Below are positions 30,782-40,563 of a DNA stretch of 64,000 bases, in pieces; position 1 is the first letter of the stretch; each line of letters begins with the position of its first letter. The position numbers and the translations under genes were made by a program. The notes under the pieces were generated by a model, which worked only from the letters and a program-made list of their open reading frames with translations, was not told where the DNA came from and did no database searches. This DNA is from Paenibacillus_I sp035510375 (GTDB lineage Bacteria > Bacillota > Bacilli > Paenibacillales > Paenibacillaceae): NCBI RefSeq assembly GCF_035510375.1, contig NZ_DATKHG010000043.1. The stretch is one strand, 5' to 3'.

Positions 30782-33700
30782 ATGCGAGTGAAAATGCTTC
30801 CCGGTTTATTAATATGCGCGCTGCTGGTCGGTTCGATATTTGTCCCTGGCGCTTTTGCGGCCGAGACGGTCGCAGGCCCGAGCGCGGCTGCGGCTCCTTT
30901 TACGGAACAACAGCTCAAAGACAACGATTATATTCTGTACTTTGTGAATGCGGGCGACCGGACTCCCGAGTCGGCGGAAGCCGGCGACAAGCTGGGGCTC
31001 TACGCCAGCGTAACCGAGCAGACGTATGGTCCGGACTCTGTGACGGGCAAAGCTTGGGGCCTCGCCACGACGACGAGCAATACGAGCGTGTCGGATGAAA
31101 CGAAGTCCTTCGGTTCCTTGCGGTACTACAATGGCCCCCAAGTTTGGGATAAGGCGTTGGTGTATCAGTTCGAGCTGCCTCCGGGCGATTACGATGTGAC
31201 GCTCGGCTTCAGGAATCCGTGGGGCGGACGGGCGGTCAATATTTTCGTCGAGGGGACGAATGTTTCAGGCGGCGACTATGACATCGGCAGCGGCGTGGAG
31301 AAGATGTTTACGAAAAGATGGAACCGTGTGGACGATGGCCAAATGACGGTCCGCATTCAAGGACCGGCGACCGCGGCGCTTAACAATTATAACGATCCGC
31401 TGGTGAGCTTCATCACGGTCAGGCAAAGCGTGATCATTCCGCTCTCCGATCTGGAAGCGAAGATTGCGGAGGCGAAGTCGGAAGCGGCCAAGCCGGAGTA
31501 CGCGCCATACAGCGTTGCCGCGTTGAATGCCGTGATCGGTGAAGCGGAAGCGCTGGCGGCGCGCGTTAATGAGAGCGGCATAGGGAACGCGGCGGTGCAG
31601 GAGGATATTCGGGCCGCGATTGCGGAACTCAACAAGGCGATTTCCGAGCTGTTCATAAACGAGCCGAACACGTCCTTCAAGCCCGGGCAGGTCTGGCGGG
31701 ATACGAACGGCGCAGTCATTCAGGCGCATGGCGGCGGCATTCTGTTCGACGAGCAAACGAAGCAGTATTACTGGTACGGAGAAGACAAGACGAACGGCTA
31801 CCTGCCGGCCAGAGGCGTGCGCGTTTATTCGTCAACCGACCTCTATAATTGGGAAGACCGCGGCCTTGCCTTGACGGCTATCGAGTCGATGGATCAATTC
31901 GACACCGATCCGCTCATTTCCGCGCTTTACGCGGGCAGAACGGATCGCGCCGACATTTTCAACGATATCGGTACCCAGCGCATTCTGGAACGGCCGAAGG
32001 TCATTTATAACGAGAAGACGAAAAAATATGTGATGTGGCTGCACACGGACGGCCCTTCCGCCACGTCCGACGCGAATTACGCGAAAGCGGAAGCAGGATA
32101 TGCGCTCAGCGATTCACCGACCGGTCCCTTCGTCTACGGCGTCAGCAACCGGATGGACCGCGCGCCGAAGGATGCGGCTTACAACGGTCAGCCGAATCAG
32201 CCCGGCATGGCGCGGGACATGACGCTTTTCAAGGATGACGACGGAACCGCGTATCTGATCTATTCCAGCGAGGAGAACAGGACGATTTACATTTCGAAGC
32301 TGAACGAGGAGTACACGGATGTCGTTGGCTGGCACAGGGACGGCAACGTTCAGCGCGACACCGAATACAAGGCGGTTTACGGCGAGGATTATATCCGTGT
32401 GTTCCCGGGCGCGCAGCGAGAGGCTCCCGCCATGTTCAAGTATGACGGCAAATATTATATGATCACCTCGGGAGCGACCGGATGGGCGCCTAATCCGGCC
32501 CGGTATACGGTAGCCGATGATATTTTCGGGGAATGGAAGCCGCTGCGCGATCCGTCCGTGGGAGCCAAGGCGTCCACAACGTTCGATTCGCAAAGCACGT
32601 ATGTCATTCCGGTGGATCCGGCCAAAGGCAAGTTCATCTATATGGGCGACCGCTGGATTTCGAACGATCTGAAGCAGTCGAAATACATCTGGCTGCCGAT
32701 CGAGTTCGGCCAGAACGATGAAATCATGCTGAAATGGTACGACGAGTGGACGCTCGACAAGCTGGACGGCATGGGCAAGGTGACGGTGAACACGTCAATT
32801 CCGGAGAAGGCGACAGTAGGTCAGCCGCCGGCGCTGCCCGATGTGCTGAACGTGTCGCTCATCGACGGGACTGCGCTGGATACGCCGGTTGAATGGATCG
32901 TTTCCGCCGGCGCTTTTGACAAACCGGGTCTGGCAACGATTCGTGCCCGGCTGGCCAAAGTATCCAACAAGGAATTGATGTTCAAAATCAATGTGATTCC
33001 CGAACATGCGATCTATTTTGTCCATGCCGGAGGAGCATTGACGGGCGATTACTTGACCTGGTCCGGTTATATGGCTGCGACGCTTCAGAACAAGGGAGTG
33101 CCCGATCAGCAATATAACCCGGAGATCGGCCAAACATGGGGCTATGTCGGCAATGCGACCCGTCCGGCGGGAGGCTCGGAGGGCGATCTGTTCTCGTCGC
33201 TGCGCTATCTTCTGGCCAAATCGGGCGACGATTTGACCTATGCGTTCAATCTGAATAACGGGCGGTACAAGGTTTATGTCGGACTTTACGACTGGTGGTA
33301 CTCATCTACAAGAGGAAGCCGGAAGGCGGATATCGTGGCGAACGGTACAACGTTGACGAAAGGCTATGTATTCACCGACGCATACGATGTCCTCGGCTAT
33401 GACAATATCGAGGTGACGGACGGCAAGCTGGAGCTCACCGTTCGCCGTACGGCGGGCAGCCCCGATCCGCAAATCAGCTGGATCATGATTGTCGACGAGC
33501 AGGCGCCGGCCACGACGGCCGCGCTGCAGCCGGAAGCTCCGAACGGCGCGGGCGGGTGGTACACGTCGGATGCGGCATTGACGCTCACGGCATCGGATGA
33601 AGGCGCCGGCGTCGCGTCGACCGAGTATCGTGTGAACGGCGGCGAGTGGCGGCCGTATGCGGCGCCGGTGACTTTATCGCAGGAAGGCCTGTTGACGGTG

Positions 33701-34123
33701 GAATACCGCAGCAAGGACCTCGCCGGCAATATGGAGGAAGTCAAATCGGTGGCTGTGAAGTTGGATAAGACGAACCCCGAGCTGCAGCTTGAAGTCGATC
33801 AGCCTGTCATCGGGCCGCCGAATCATAAGCTCGTACCGGTTCAGGTCAAGGTTAGCGCCGCGGACGGTGCTTCCGGTATAGCAAAGGTCGAGTTGACCTC
33901 CATCACGAGCAATGAACCGGATAACGGATCGGGCGACGGCAATACGGAGGTCGACATTCAGGGAGCCGAGTTCGGAACGGACGACAGGGAATTCAGCCTG
34001 CGGGCCGAGCGTTCCGGCGGCGGCGAGGGACGGATTTACACGATTACGTACACGGCAACGGATGAAGCGGGCCGCAACACAACCGCCTCCGTCCAGGTCA
34101 AGGTCGCCAAGGGCGAGCAGTAG
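30782..34123 (+). CDS. Secreted multidomain GH43 (exo-beta-1,3-galactanase-like) glycoside hydrolase
   Basis: Product of 1113 residues with a signal peptide (MRVKMLPGLLICALLVGSIF, cut near AFA-AET). Order of modules: malectin-like (about 35-210), FIVAR-like helical linker (about 220-290), GH43 domain (about 300-660), bacterial Ig-like (about 665-735), second malectin-like (about 740-905), then OmpL47/Ig-like modules. In the GH43 domain QAHGGGILFD, ERPKVIYN (Glu403), REAPAMF (Glu547), TSGATGWAPNP and DSQSTYVIP (Gln604) match fungal and clostridial exo-beta-1,3-galactanases, in which the two Glu and the Gln are the key residues. It should attack the beta-1,3-galactan backbone outside the cell. 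ATG at 30782 follows AGGAGGAGG. There is no dockerin, SLH or sortase signal, so it is probably released. A 34-codon ORF (30687-30791) overlaps its start. Confidence 0.85.
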   Translation: MRVKMLPGLLICALLVGSIFVPGAFAAETVAGPSAAAAPFTEQQLKDNDYILYFVNAGDRTPESAEAGDKLGLYASVTEQTYGPDSVTGKAWGLATTTSNTSVSDETKSFGSLRYYNGPQVWDKALVYQFELPPGDYDVTLGFRNPWGGRAVNIFVEGTNVSGGDYDIGSGVEKMFTKRWNRVDDGQMTVRIQGPATAALNNYNDPLVSFITVRQSVIIPLSDLEAKIAEAKSEAAKPEYAPYSVAALNAVIGEAEALAARVNESGIGNAAVQEDIRAAIAELNKAISELFINEPNTSFKPGQVWRDTNGAVIQAHGGGILFDEQTKQYYWYGEDKTNGYLPARGVRVYSSTDLYNWEDRGLALTAIESMDQFDTDPLISALYAGRTDRADIFNDIGTQRILERPKVIYNEKTKKYVMWLHTDGPSATSDANYAKAEAGYALSDSPTGPFVYGVSNRMDRAPKDAAYNGQPNQPGMARDMTLFKDDDGTAYLIYSSEENRTIYISKLNEEYTDVVGWHRDGNVQRDTEYKAVYGEDYIRVFPGAQREAPAMFKYDGKYYMITSGATGWAPNPARYTVADDIFGEWKPLRDPSVGAKASTTFDSQSTYVIPVDPAKGKFIYMGDRWISNDLKQSKYIWLPIEFGQNDEIMLKWYDEWTLDKLDGMGKVTVNTSIPEKATVGQPPALPDVLNVSLIDGTALDTPVEWIVSAGAFDKPGLATIRARLAKVSNKELMFKINVIPEHAIYFVHAGGALTGDYLTWSGYMAATLQNKGVPDQQYNPEIGQTWGYVGNATRPAGGSEGDLFSSLRYLLAKSGDDLTYAFNLNNGRYKVYVGLYDWWYSSTRGSRKADIVANGTTLTKGYVFTDAYDVLGYDNIEVTDGKLELTVRRTAGSPDPQISWIMIVDEQAPATTAALQPEAPNGAGGWYTSDAALTLTASDEGAGVASTEYRVNGGEWRPYAAPVTLSQEGLLTVEYRSKDLAGNMEEVKSVAVKLDKTNPELQLEVDQPVIGPPNHKLVPVQVKVSAADGASGIAKVELTSITSNEPDNGSGDGNTEVDIQGAEFGTDDREFSLRAERSGGGEGRIYTITYTATDEAGRNTTASVQVKVAKGEQ

Positions 34124-34181
34124 CAGGAAGGGCAAGGGAAAAGGCAGCAGACATACAATGTGAGGATTGTTTAGCATCAGG

Positions 34182-34219
34182 AACCCGTTGTCTTCGGACA
34201 GCGGGTTTCTTGGTTTTTT
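34182..34219 (+). terminator. Terminator after the first GH43 gene
   Basis: AACCCG-TGTC pairs with GACA-CGGGTT around a TTCG loop, followed by a T-rich tract. It ends 240 bases before the next gene. Confidence 0.8.
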
Positions 34220-34333
34220 AAGCTGCATTTGCGGGTGGAATTCCTGTTAGCGGTCCGTGCAGGCGTTTTGCCGGATTTTTCACTAAAGTTCTTAACGTTC
34301 ACACCCGTTTTCGCAGGTTCGTTCATGATCGCT

Positions 34334-34350
34334 GCAAAGCTTCACTTTGC
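34334..34350. promoter_or_regulatory. Inverted repeat in the importer promoter region
   Basis: GCAAAG (34334-34339) and CTTTGC (34345-34350) form a perfect palindrome with a 5-base centre. A TATACT box (34369-34374) follows 18 bases later, so the repeat overlaps the expected -35 and may be an operator for the permease operon at 34461. Confidence 0.45.
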
Positions 34351-34460
34351 GCCGAACACAGGCTCTCCTATACTTGGCTCATACCCCGGACGGAATCGGA
34401 TTTCGACCGGGCGGCAGTCGGGGCGACCGCTGCCGTGAACGATGACAACAGGGAGTGTGA

Positions 34461-35498
34461 ATGAAATTGAGTCAACAAGCGCCTAAAGGAACGCCCCCGC
34501 TCGCGGTGGAGCTTCCTTTGAATCAGAGCGGAGCGCTGGCCGTTGCCCCGGACCGCGGGAAGCCGTTCGCCTCCGCCGGTAGAAAGAAAGGCTTTGTCCA
34601 CGAGCTGGTGCGCAACCGCATTCTTTTTCTTATGCTGCTGCCTACGCTGGTGTTCTTCTTCATCAATAACTACATTCCGATGGTGGGCGTCTACTACGCG
34701 TTCACCCAGTTCGACTTCAACACCAGCCTCTTCAACGCCAAATTCGTCGGCCTGCAGAACTTCATGTTTCTGTGGGAATCCGGCACGCTGCTGCGGCTTA
34801 CGTTGAATACGGTCGGCTACAACGCGGCGTTCATCCTGCTCGGCAACGTGCTGGCCGTCTTCAGCGCCATTCTGCTGAGCGAGCTGCGGGTTCAATGGTT
34901 CAAGAAGCTGACGCAGTCGATCATGTTTCTGCCTTACTTCGTATCCTTCGTCATTCTGAGCGTCATCGTCTATAACGTGTTCAATTACGAGAACGGCTTC
35001 CTGAACACGATGCTTGCCCAATTCGGGGCCGAGCCGGTCGACGTGTACAGCAAGCCGTGGGCGTGGATTTTTCTGATCGTCCTGTTCTATCTGTGGAAAA
35101 ATCTCGGCTACAGCATGGTCATCTACCTGGCCGCGATCACGGGAATCAGCGACGAATATTACGAAGCGGCGAAAATCGACGGGGCGAACATTTTCCAGCG
35201 AATCTGGTACATTACCGTTCCGATGCTGAAATCGACGTTTGTCGTGCTGCTGCTGTTCGCGCTGGGGAGCATCATGAAGGGGCAATTCGATCTTTTTTAT
35301 CAATTAATAGGCAACAACGGGATGCTGTACAGCACGACCGACATTCTGGACACGTACGTGTACCGCTCGCTGAAGGTGACGTTCGATGTCGGCATGGCGA
35401 CGGCGGCGGGCGTGTACCAGTCGGTGTTCGGCTTCGTCCTGATCATGACGGTCAACTACATCATCCGCAAAATGAACGACGAGTACGCTTTGTTCTAA
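34461..35498 (+). CDS. Sugar ABC transporter permease, LplB type
   Basis: Product of 345 residues. A hydrophilic N-terminal tail of about 45 residues is followed by six membrane spans. The cytoplasmic coupling loop holds the EAA motif (EYYEAAKIDGANIFQRIWYI). The start RNRILFLMLLPTLVFFFINN and the end NYIIRKMNDEYALF are typical of LplB/YteP permeases of the CUT1 class, which carry oligosaccharides. It would pair with the permease encoded 12 bases downstream and the lipoprotein at 36480. No ATPase gene is in the operon, so a shared MsmX-type ATPase is expected elsewhere. ATG at 34461 has GGGAG 5 bases upstream. The operon is convergent with its probable regulator gene at 38179. Confidence 0.92.
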   Translation: MKLSQQAPKGTPPLAVELPLNQSGALAVAPDRGKPFASAGRKKGFVHELVRNRILFLMLLPTLVFFFINNYIPMVGVYYAFTQFDFNTSLFNAKFVGLQNFMFLWESGTLLRLTLNTVGYNAAFILLGNVLAVFSAILLSELRVQWFKKLTQSIMFLPYFVSFVILSVIVYNVFNYENGFLNTMLAQFGAEPVDVYSKPWAWIFLIVLFYLWKNLGYSMVIYLAAITGISDEYYEAAKIDGANIFQRIWYITVPMLKSTFVVLLLFALGSIMKGQFDLFYQLIGNNGMLYSTTDILDTYVYRSLKVTFDVGMATAAGVYQSVFGFVLIMTVNYIIRKMNDEYALF

Positions 35499-35510
35499 AG
35501 GGGGATCACC

Positions 35511-36404
35511 ATGCGAATCAAAGACGACAAATACACCGGGCTCCTGCAAGCGATCGCTTATACCGTTACGATTGCGGTGTCGCTCGCCTGCCTGCTGCCT
35601 TTTCTGCTGATCATATCCGCCTCGCTGTCCAGCAACGAATCAATCATTCGGGACGGCTATCGATTTATCCCGACGCAGATTTCGCTGGAGGGCTACAAGA
35701 CGGTATTCATTTTTCCCGGCGAGGTGCTGCGCGCTTACGGCGTCACCGCGCTCTCAACGGTCATCGGCACCGCCCTGGGACTGTTTCTGATGACGATGGC
35801 CGGGTACGTGCTGTCGCGCAAGGATTTCAAGTACCGCAACGCCTTCGCCTTCTACATCTATTTCACGACGCTGTTCGGCGGCGGGCTGGTTCCCTGGTAC
35901 ATTCTGCTGACGAAATACCTGGGCATGCTCGATTCGTACAAGGTGCTCGTGCTGCCGGGCCTGATGACGCCGTTCCTGATCATTCTGATGAAAAACTTCA
36001 TTCGCTCCGCCGTTCCCGAGGAGCTGTTCGAATCGGCCAAAATTGACGGCGCGGGCGACTTCCTGATCTACTGGCGAATCGTGCTGCAGCTGTCGATGCC
36101 CGGCATCGCGACGGTCGGCCTGTTCCTGGCGCTGCATTATTGGAACGATTGGTTCACCTCATCGCTGTTCATCAACGATCCGCAGAAATACCAGCTGCAA
36201 TTCTATCTCTACAACGTGATCAACTCGGCCCAATTCATCGCGCAGATGGGCGCCGGGACCGGCGTCTCGCTGACAACGGACGTTCCGACCGAATCCACGA
36301 AGATGGCGATGGCTATCGTGGTAACCGGACCGATCCTGTTTCTGTATCCGTTCGTCCAGCGCTATTTCGTCAAAGGGCTGACGATCGGAGCCGTGAAAGG
36401 TTAG
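35511..36404 (+). CDS. Sugar ABC transporter permease, LplC type
   Basis: Product of 297 residues with six membrane spans. The EAA loop reads EELFESAKIDGAGDFLIYWR. The C-terminal QRYFVKGLTIGAVKG is the usual ending of LplC/YtcP-type permeases, which form heterodimers with LplB-type partners. AAGGGGGATC lies just before the ATG. It is the second gene of the three-gene importer operon. Substrate specificity is set by the binding protein and is unknown; the surrounding enzymes point to galactose- and glucuronate-containing oligosaccharides (inference). Confidence 0.92.
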   Translation: MRIKDDKYTGLLQAIAYTVTIAVSLACLLPFLLIISASLSSNESIIRDGYRFIPTQISLEGYKTVFIFPGEVLRAYGVTALSTVIGTALGLFLMTMAGYVLSRKDFKYRNAFAFYIYFTTLFGGGLVPWYILLTKYLGMLDSYKVLVLPGLMTPFLIILMKNFIRSAVPEELFESAKIDGAGDFLIYWRIVLQLSMPGIATVGLFLALHYWNDWFTSSLFINDPQKYQLQFYLYNVINSAQFIAQMGAGTGVSLTTDVPTESTKMAMAIVVTGPILFLYPFVQRYFVKGLTIGAVKG

Positions 36405-36479
36405 ACCCGAAAGAAGAATGCGGTTCCAAACCGTATCCGATTCGGCTAACATAGAAGCATACACAAAGGGAGGATTCAC

Positions 36480-38093
36480 ATGAAAAGGAAAGCAGGCAAG
36501 CGCTTCTCCATTCTTCTTGCGGCGGTGCTCGTTATCGCGCTGCTGGCAGGCTGCAGCGGCAACGCCGGGAATGGCGGCAGCAATGGCGCGAACGGGTCGG
36601 ACGGCAATTCCGTGAGCGGCGGAACGAACGCGGCCGGCGGGAAGGCGAGCAATTCCGGCAAGGACGGGAATTCGGGCATCGATACGTCGAAGAAGGTCGA
36701 GCTGCAGTTCTACATGCTCGGCGACGCGCCGAAGGACCTGCCGGTCATCGAGGCCGAGATCAACAAGATGGCCCAGGAAGATTTGAACGCGACGGTCAAA
36801 TTCAACTATACGACCTGGACGGACTGGGATCAGAAGTACAAGCTGCTGCTCTCGTCGGGACAGCCGATCGATCTCATTTATACGGCGGAATGGACGCAGT
36901 ATCCGGCCTATGCCAAGAAAGGCGCCTTCCTGCCTCTTGACGAGCTGCTGCCCGAGGCGGCGCCGGCTCTCCAGCAGTTCGTGCCGCAGGACATGTGGGA
37001 AGGCGTCAAGGTCGACGGCAAAATTTACACGGTGCCGGCTACGTACAAGGAATATGTAACGAACGGCTTCGTCTATCGCGAAGACCTGCGCGAGAAATAC
37101 AATCTGCCGAAGCCGACCGATCTGGCCAGCTTTGAAGCTTATATGGACGGCATCAAGAAAAACGAGCCCGATATGTTTCCGATGGCTTTGAACAGCGATG
37201 TGCGGGGCAATCTCCACTACCGTTATACGGAGCTGAACAAGATGGCCGGAGCGCTTCCTTACGGCATCGGCGTCAAATACGATACGCCGGGAGAAGTATA
37301 TTCCTACTGGGGTTCCGAAGAGCAGAAGGAAGAGCTGAACACGTACAAGCGCTGGGCGGACAAAGGCTTTTTCCCGAAAAACGTGCTGAATGTGAAAGAC
37401 ACGATGCAGGATCAGGTGACGTCGGGCAAGGCGGCGGCCATCTTTGGCGACAACCCGACGCGCTTCAACAGCATGGTCATCGAGCTGCAGGCGGCGAACC
37501 CGGATTGGAAGCTCGCGTACTATCCTTTCCCGCTGACGACCGGCTTTGCAACACCGGTGCATCCGATCCACAACGGCTTCGCGATCCCGAAGAGCAGCAA
37601 AAACCCGGAACGCGCCCTGGCGTTTTATGAGAAGCTGGTTACCGACAAGCGCTACAATTTACTGACGCAGTATGGAATCGAAGGCAAGAACTATGAAATC
37701 GAAGACGGCTATTACAAGCTGATCGGCGACAGCTCGTCGAACGGCTTCCCTCGCGAGGCCATGAACGGCTGGGCATGGCGTAATCCGGAATTCATGCTGT
37801 TCGATAAAGGCTATGACGGCGTAAAAGCGATTTTCGATGAGCTGGACAAAATCCAGAAGCCGGACATCGCCACCGGATTCGCGGAAGATTACACCGCTTA
37901 TCAGGCGGAGAAAGCCGCGCTTGAGCAGGTGGAGAAGCAGTATCTGTGGCCGCTGCTTGCCGGACAGGTGGACAATGTCGACCAAGGGCTGGAGACGTTC
38001 CTGCAGAAAGCGAAGCAAGCCGGACTTGAGAAAATCCAAGCGGAATATACGAAGCAATGGCAAGCCTATATCCAGGAGAAGGGCATTCAATAA
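36480..38093 (+). CDS. Extracellular sugar-binding lipoprotein, LplA type
   Basis: Product of 537 residues. The signal peptide ends with a lipobox (IALLAGCSG), followed by a G/N/S-rich linker (about 24-62) that holds the domain away from the membrane. The mature part has the family 1 solute-binding fold and a C-terminal region with PIHNGFAIPKSSKNPERALA and GIEGKNYEIEDGYYKL that fits the DUF3502 tail of LplA-like proteins. It should capture an oligosaccharide and pass it to the permease pair encoded just upstream. The ATG at 36480 has GGGAGG about 8 bases before it. The stop is followed by a hairpin shared with the convergent AraC-type regulator gene. Confidence 0.9.
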   Translation: MKRKAGKRFSILLAAVLVIALLAGCSGNAGNGGSNGANGSDGNSVSGGTNAAGGKASNSGKDGNSGIDTSKKVELQFYMLGDAPKDLPVIEAEINKMAQEDLNATVKFNYTTWTDWDQKYKLLLSSGQPIDLIYTAEWTQYPAYAKKGAFLPLDELLPEAAPALQQFVPQDMWEGVKVDGKIYTVPATYKEYVTNGFVYREDLREKYNLPKPTDLASFEAYMDGIKKNEPDMFPMALNSDVRGNLHYRYTELNKMAGALPYGIGVKYDTPGEVYSYWGSEEQKEELNTYKRWADKGFFPKNVLNVKDTMQDQVTSGKAAAIFGDNPTRFNSMVIELQAANPDWKLAYYPFPLTTGFATPVHPIHNGFAIPKSSKNPERALAFYEKLVTDKRYNLLTQYGIEGKNYEIEDGYYKLIGDSSSNGFPREAMNGWAWRNPEFMLFDKGYDGVKAIFDELDKIQKPDIATGFAEDYTAYQAEKAALEQVEKQYLWPLLAGQVDNVDQGLETFLQKAKQAGLEKIQAEYTKQWQAYIQEKGIQ

Positions 38094-38117
38094 TGAACGC
38101 GCGGCTCCGCGCAAAAC

Positions 38118-38149
38118 AGCCGCCCCGTGGAAAGATCCGCGGGGCGGCT
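38118..38149. terminator. Hairpin terminator between convergent genes
   Basis: AGCCGCCCCG (38118-38127) and CGGGGCGGCT (38140-38149) pair perfectly. On the minus strand the stem is followed by a TTTT run, so it best serves the regulator gene at 38179-40395, while also ending the importer operon. Confidence 0.7.
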
Positions 38150-38178
38150 TCTGCAGGGATCGCCGCGGTTCAGTTCGG

Positions 38179-40395
38179 TTAAGAGCGGCGGTAATCGGTC
38201 GGCGTTACGCCGAAGGTTCGCTTGAACATCCGATGAAAGTAGGAGCTGCTGGTAAAGCCCGTCTGTTCGGCGATCGCCGCCACCGACTGGTCGGTCCGTT
38301 CAAGCAGCTCGCACGCCCGGCGCATTCGGATCTCCAGAATGACGTCGACGATCGCGTTCATCGTTTGCTGCTTGTACAGCCGGCTCAGGTAGATCGGCGA
38401 CATATCGAACTCATCGGCGATTTGATTGAGAGACAGGTTCGGGTCGGCGAACGATCGGGCGATGATGTCATTGATCCGGCGGACCAGATCATCCTGCTTG
38501 GTGCTGCGTTTCTCGGCCAGCCTGCTTAGAATGTCGTCAAGCAGAGTGAAGAACGCTTCCTCCAGCCGCTCGATCGTTTCAAAGGAATCGAGGGTCGGGA
38601 CGTCCGGTCCGTCTTCGATCGGAAGGCCGTTGCGTTTCTGAATGTTGTCCACGATGCTTTTGACCGTAACGGTCAGCCGGGACAATGCCAGCCGTACGAC
38701 ATGAAACGGGTAATGCTCCGTTTGCCTGACGATGTCGGAAAACGTCTGCTTGGCTTCCTCCGCTTTGCCCGACATCAGGGCATCGGTCAGCTTTTTCTCC
38801 TTGTCGGCCGGGTAAACGTATGTTTTGTTCCGGCGCGCCGCTATCGACTGCGCGTCAATGATGCTGCCGTGTCCGTAGAATAAACGGTGCCGTGACGCTT
38901 CCTTCAACTGATCGTACAGCGGATGCAGCTGCCCGGGCTGCCGGTCGACGGGGCTGTAGGTGACGGACAATCCGATCTTCAGATACTCGCGGCAGGCTTC
39001 CTGCATTTGCCGGAGCAGCGTCTCCAGCAGTCCGGTATCCGTATGCTCGGCCGGATCGAGAAGGTTGAGCAGAATCAGTACGCTGTCGTCGTCCATGTCC
39101 ACGGTTTCGACCCGATACGTTTGGCTGCCGACCTCTGAGGCGATGTTCATGATGGCGAATTTATACGGAAGCAAGTCGGCGCCGCGTATGTCCTTCAATT
39201 GGGCATAATCGTCGATGCGAAGCAGGACCAGCCGGTAATCTTCATTGAAGTTGAACACGATGCCGAGCTGGCGCAGCTTTTCTATCTGTTCGTTCGTGCG
39301 GAGCGGCTTGACGCCGAGGACAAGATTTCGCAGCGTATTTTGCCGGATGGTGTACATGTCGTTGCGTTTGTCGGTCTCCAGCTTGTTCATCCGCGACACG
39401 ATCCGTCCGATCGGCGTGTACAGCTTCCGCGAGAGCACCCAGGAGACGATAAGTCCGGCGACCAGAATCGCCGCGGCGATGTACAGCGTTGCGTTGCGGA
39501 TCGTATCCGTCTGGGCGGTGACGTTCTCGTACGGCGTGATGCGAATGTACTGCCATCCCAGTTTGTCCGGAGAGGTGTAGGATACGAGCGAATCCCGGCC
39601 GCCGAACGGTGCAACGAAGTAGCCGGAATTGCGGTCAATGACACGGCTCTCGATCTGCTTCCGCTCCGAAGGCTCCAGGCTCTCCGCCGCCAATGTTTCA
39701 CCGGACAGCAGCCGCTTTCGATCATCGAGGATATAGGACTTCCCGCCCGGTCCGCCTGCGATTTCTTTATTTATCCACGAAGCGGACAGGTTGACGATGA
39801 CGGCGGAATTGATCGCGCTGTTCCAGCCGATCGCGTCATAAATTAGATAGGTGTACGCCGAAATTTGCCGGATCGAACCCGTCATAATGTCATAGGTTCG
39901 GGGGATCGGCGTGAACGGGCGATAGTCCTGGAAATTGTCCAGCACGCGAAGGATATCGGTGTCCGCAAGCTCTTCTTTGCCGATGAGGCCGTTTTGTCCG
40001 CGGGAGGATGCGATATACAGGACGTCGCTGTTCGGATTATAGACGTAGATCGATTCGATGTAAGGCATGGAGTTCACGTAGTTGCTGAGCTCCGACATCG
40101 CCGCCGTAAGATCGTAGATGCCCGGCTTCGCGTAGAACATCAGCTTCGATATGGTGCTGTTCCGGTAAATTTGAAAGGAAAGCGATTCGGCCGTTTCCGT
40201 CATATTGGCGACCTCCCTGCTCGTTTGCGTCAGGTTGCCGAGGTCGGATTGGAAAGCCTGTCTTTTCTCCACTCTGATATAGTAGGAATAGTACACGAAG
40301 GTGGAAACGAGCAGGGTCAGTACAATGCAGAGCGTGATGCTGATCAGCAGCTTGCTGTACAGCTGCCGGTTTTTCCAAAGCGCATACAGTTTCAT
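38179..40395 (-). CDS. Transmembrane AraC-family regulator with extracellular sensor domain
   Basis: Product of 738 residues. A membrane span near residues 15-37 and another near 298-320 enclose an extracellular sensor region of about 260 residues. A short HAMP-like stretch, a central cytoplasmic domain (about 345-520, like the degenerate GGDEF-type part of similar regulators) and a C-terminal AraC/XylS DNA-binding domain (about 635-738, FDMSPIYLSRLYKQQTMNAI and TGFTSSSYFHRMFKRTFGVT) follow. This one-component membrane regulator type is common beside Lpl-like importers in Paenibacillus and probably senses a sugar outside the cell and activates the convergent operon at 34461-38093. GGGGGAT is 6 bases before the ATG at 40395. 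It is divergent from the beta-galactosidase gene. Confidence 0.9.
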   Translation of the reverse strand: MKLYALWKNRQLYSKLLISITLCIVLTLLVSTFVYYSYYIRVEKRQAFQSDLGNLTQTSREVANMTETAESLSFQIYRNSTISKLMFYAKPGIYDLTAAMSELSNYVNSMPYIESIYVYNPNSDVLYIASSRGQNGLIGKEELADTDILRVLDNFQDYRPFTPIPRTYDIMTGSIRQISAYTYLIYDAIGWNSAINSAVIVNLSASWINKEIAGGPGGKSYILDDRKRLLSGETLAAESLEPSERKQIESRVIDRNSGYFVAPFGGRDSLVSYTSPDKLGWQYIRITPYENVTAQTDTIRNATLYIAAAILVAGLIVSWVLSRKLYTPIGRIVSRMNKLETDKRNDMYTIRQNTLRNLVLGVKPLRTNEQIEKLRQLGIVFNFNEDYRLVLLRIDDYAQLKDIRGADLLPYKFAIMNIASEVGSQTYRVETVDMDDDSVLILLNLLDPAEHTDTGLLETLLRQMQEACREYLKIGLSVTYSPVDRQPGQLHPLYDQLKEASRHRLFYGHGSIIDAQSIAARRNKTYVYPADKEKKLTDALMSGKAEEAKQTFSDIVRQTEHYPFHVVRLALSRLTVTVKSIVDNIQKRNGLPIEDGPDVPTLDSFETIERLEEAFFTLLDDILSRLAEKRSTKQDDLVRRINDIIARSFADPNLSLNQIADEFDMSPIYLSRLYKQQTMNAIVDVILEIRMRRACELLERTDQSVAAIAEQTGFTSSSYFHRMFKRTFGVTPTDYRRS

Positions 40396-40563
40396 GAATG
40401 ATCCCCCATAACGGCGGTCCGTGAACTCCGGAGCACCTTGTAATCGCTGTCTTTATTATAAACTTCATAAGGTGAACACGACAGTGAAGCAAAGCGACGT
40501 TTGTGAAAATCGCGGCGGATTTCCGGCTGACGACATAGTGAACAAATTGGAGATGAGTGAACA

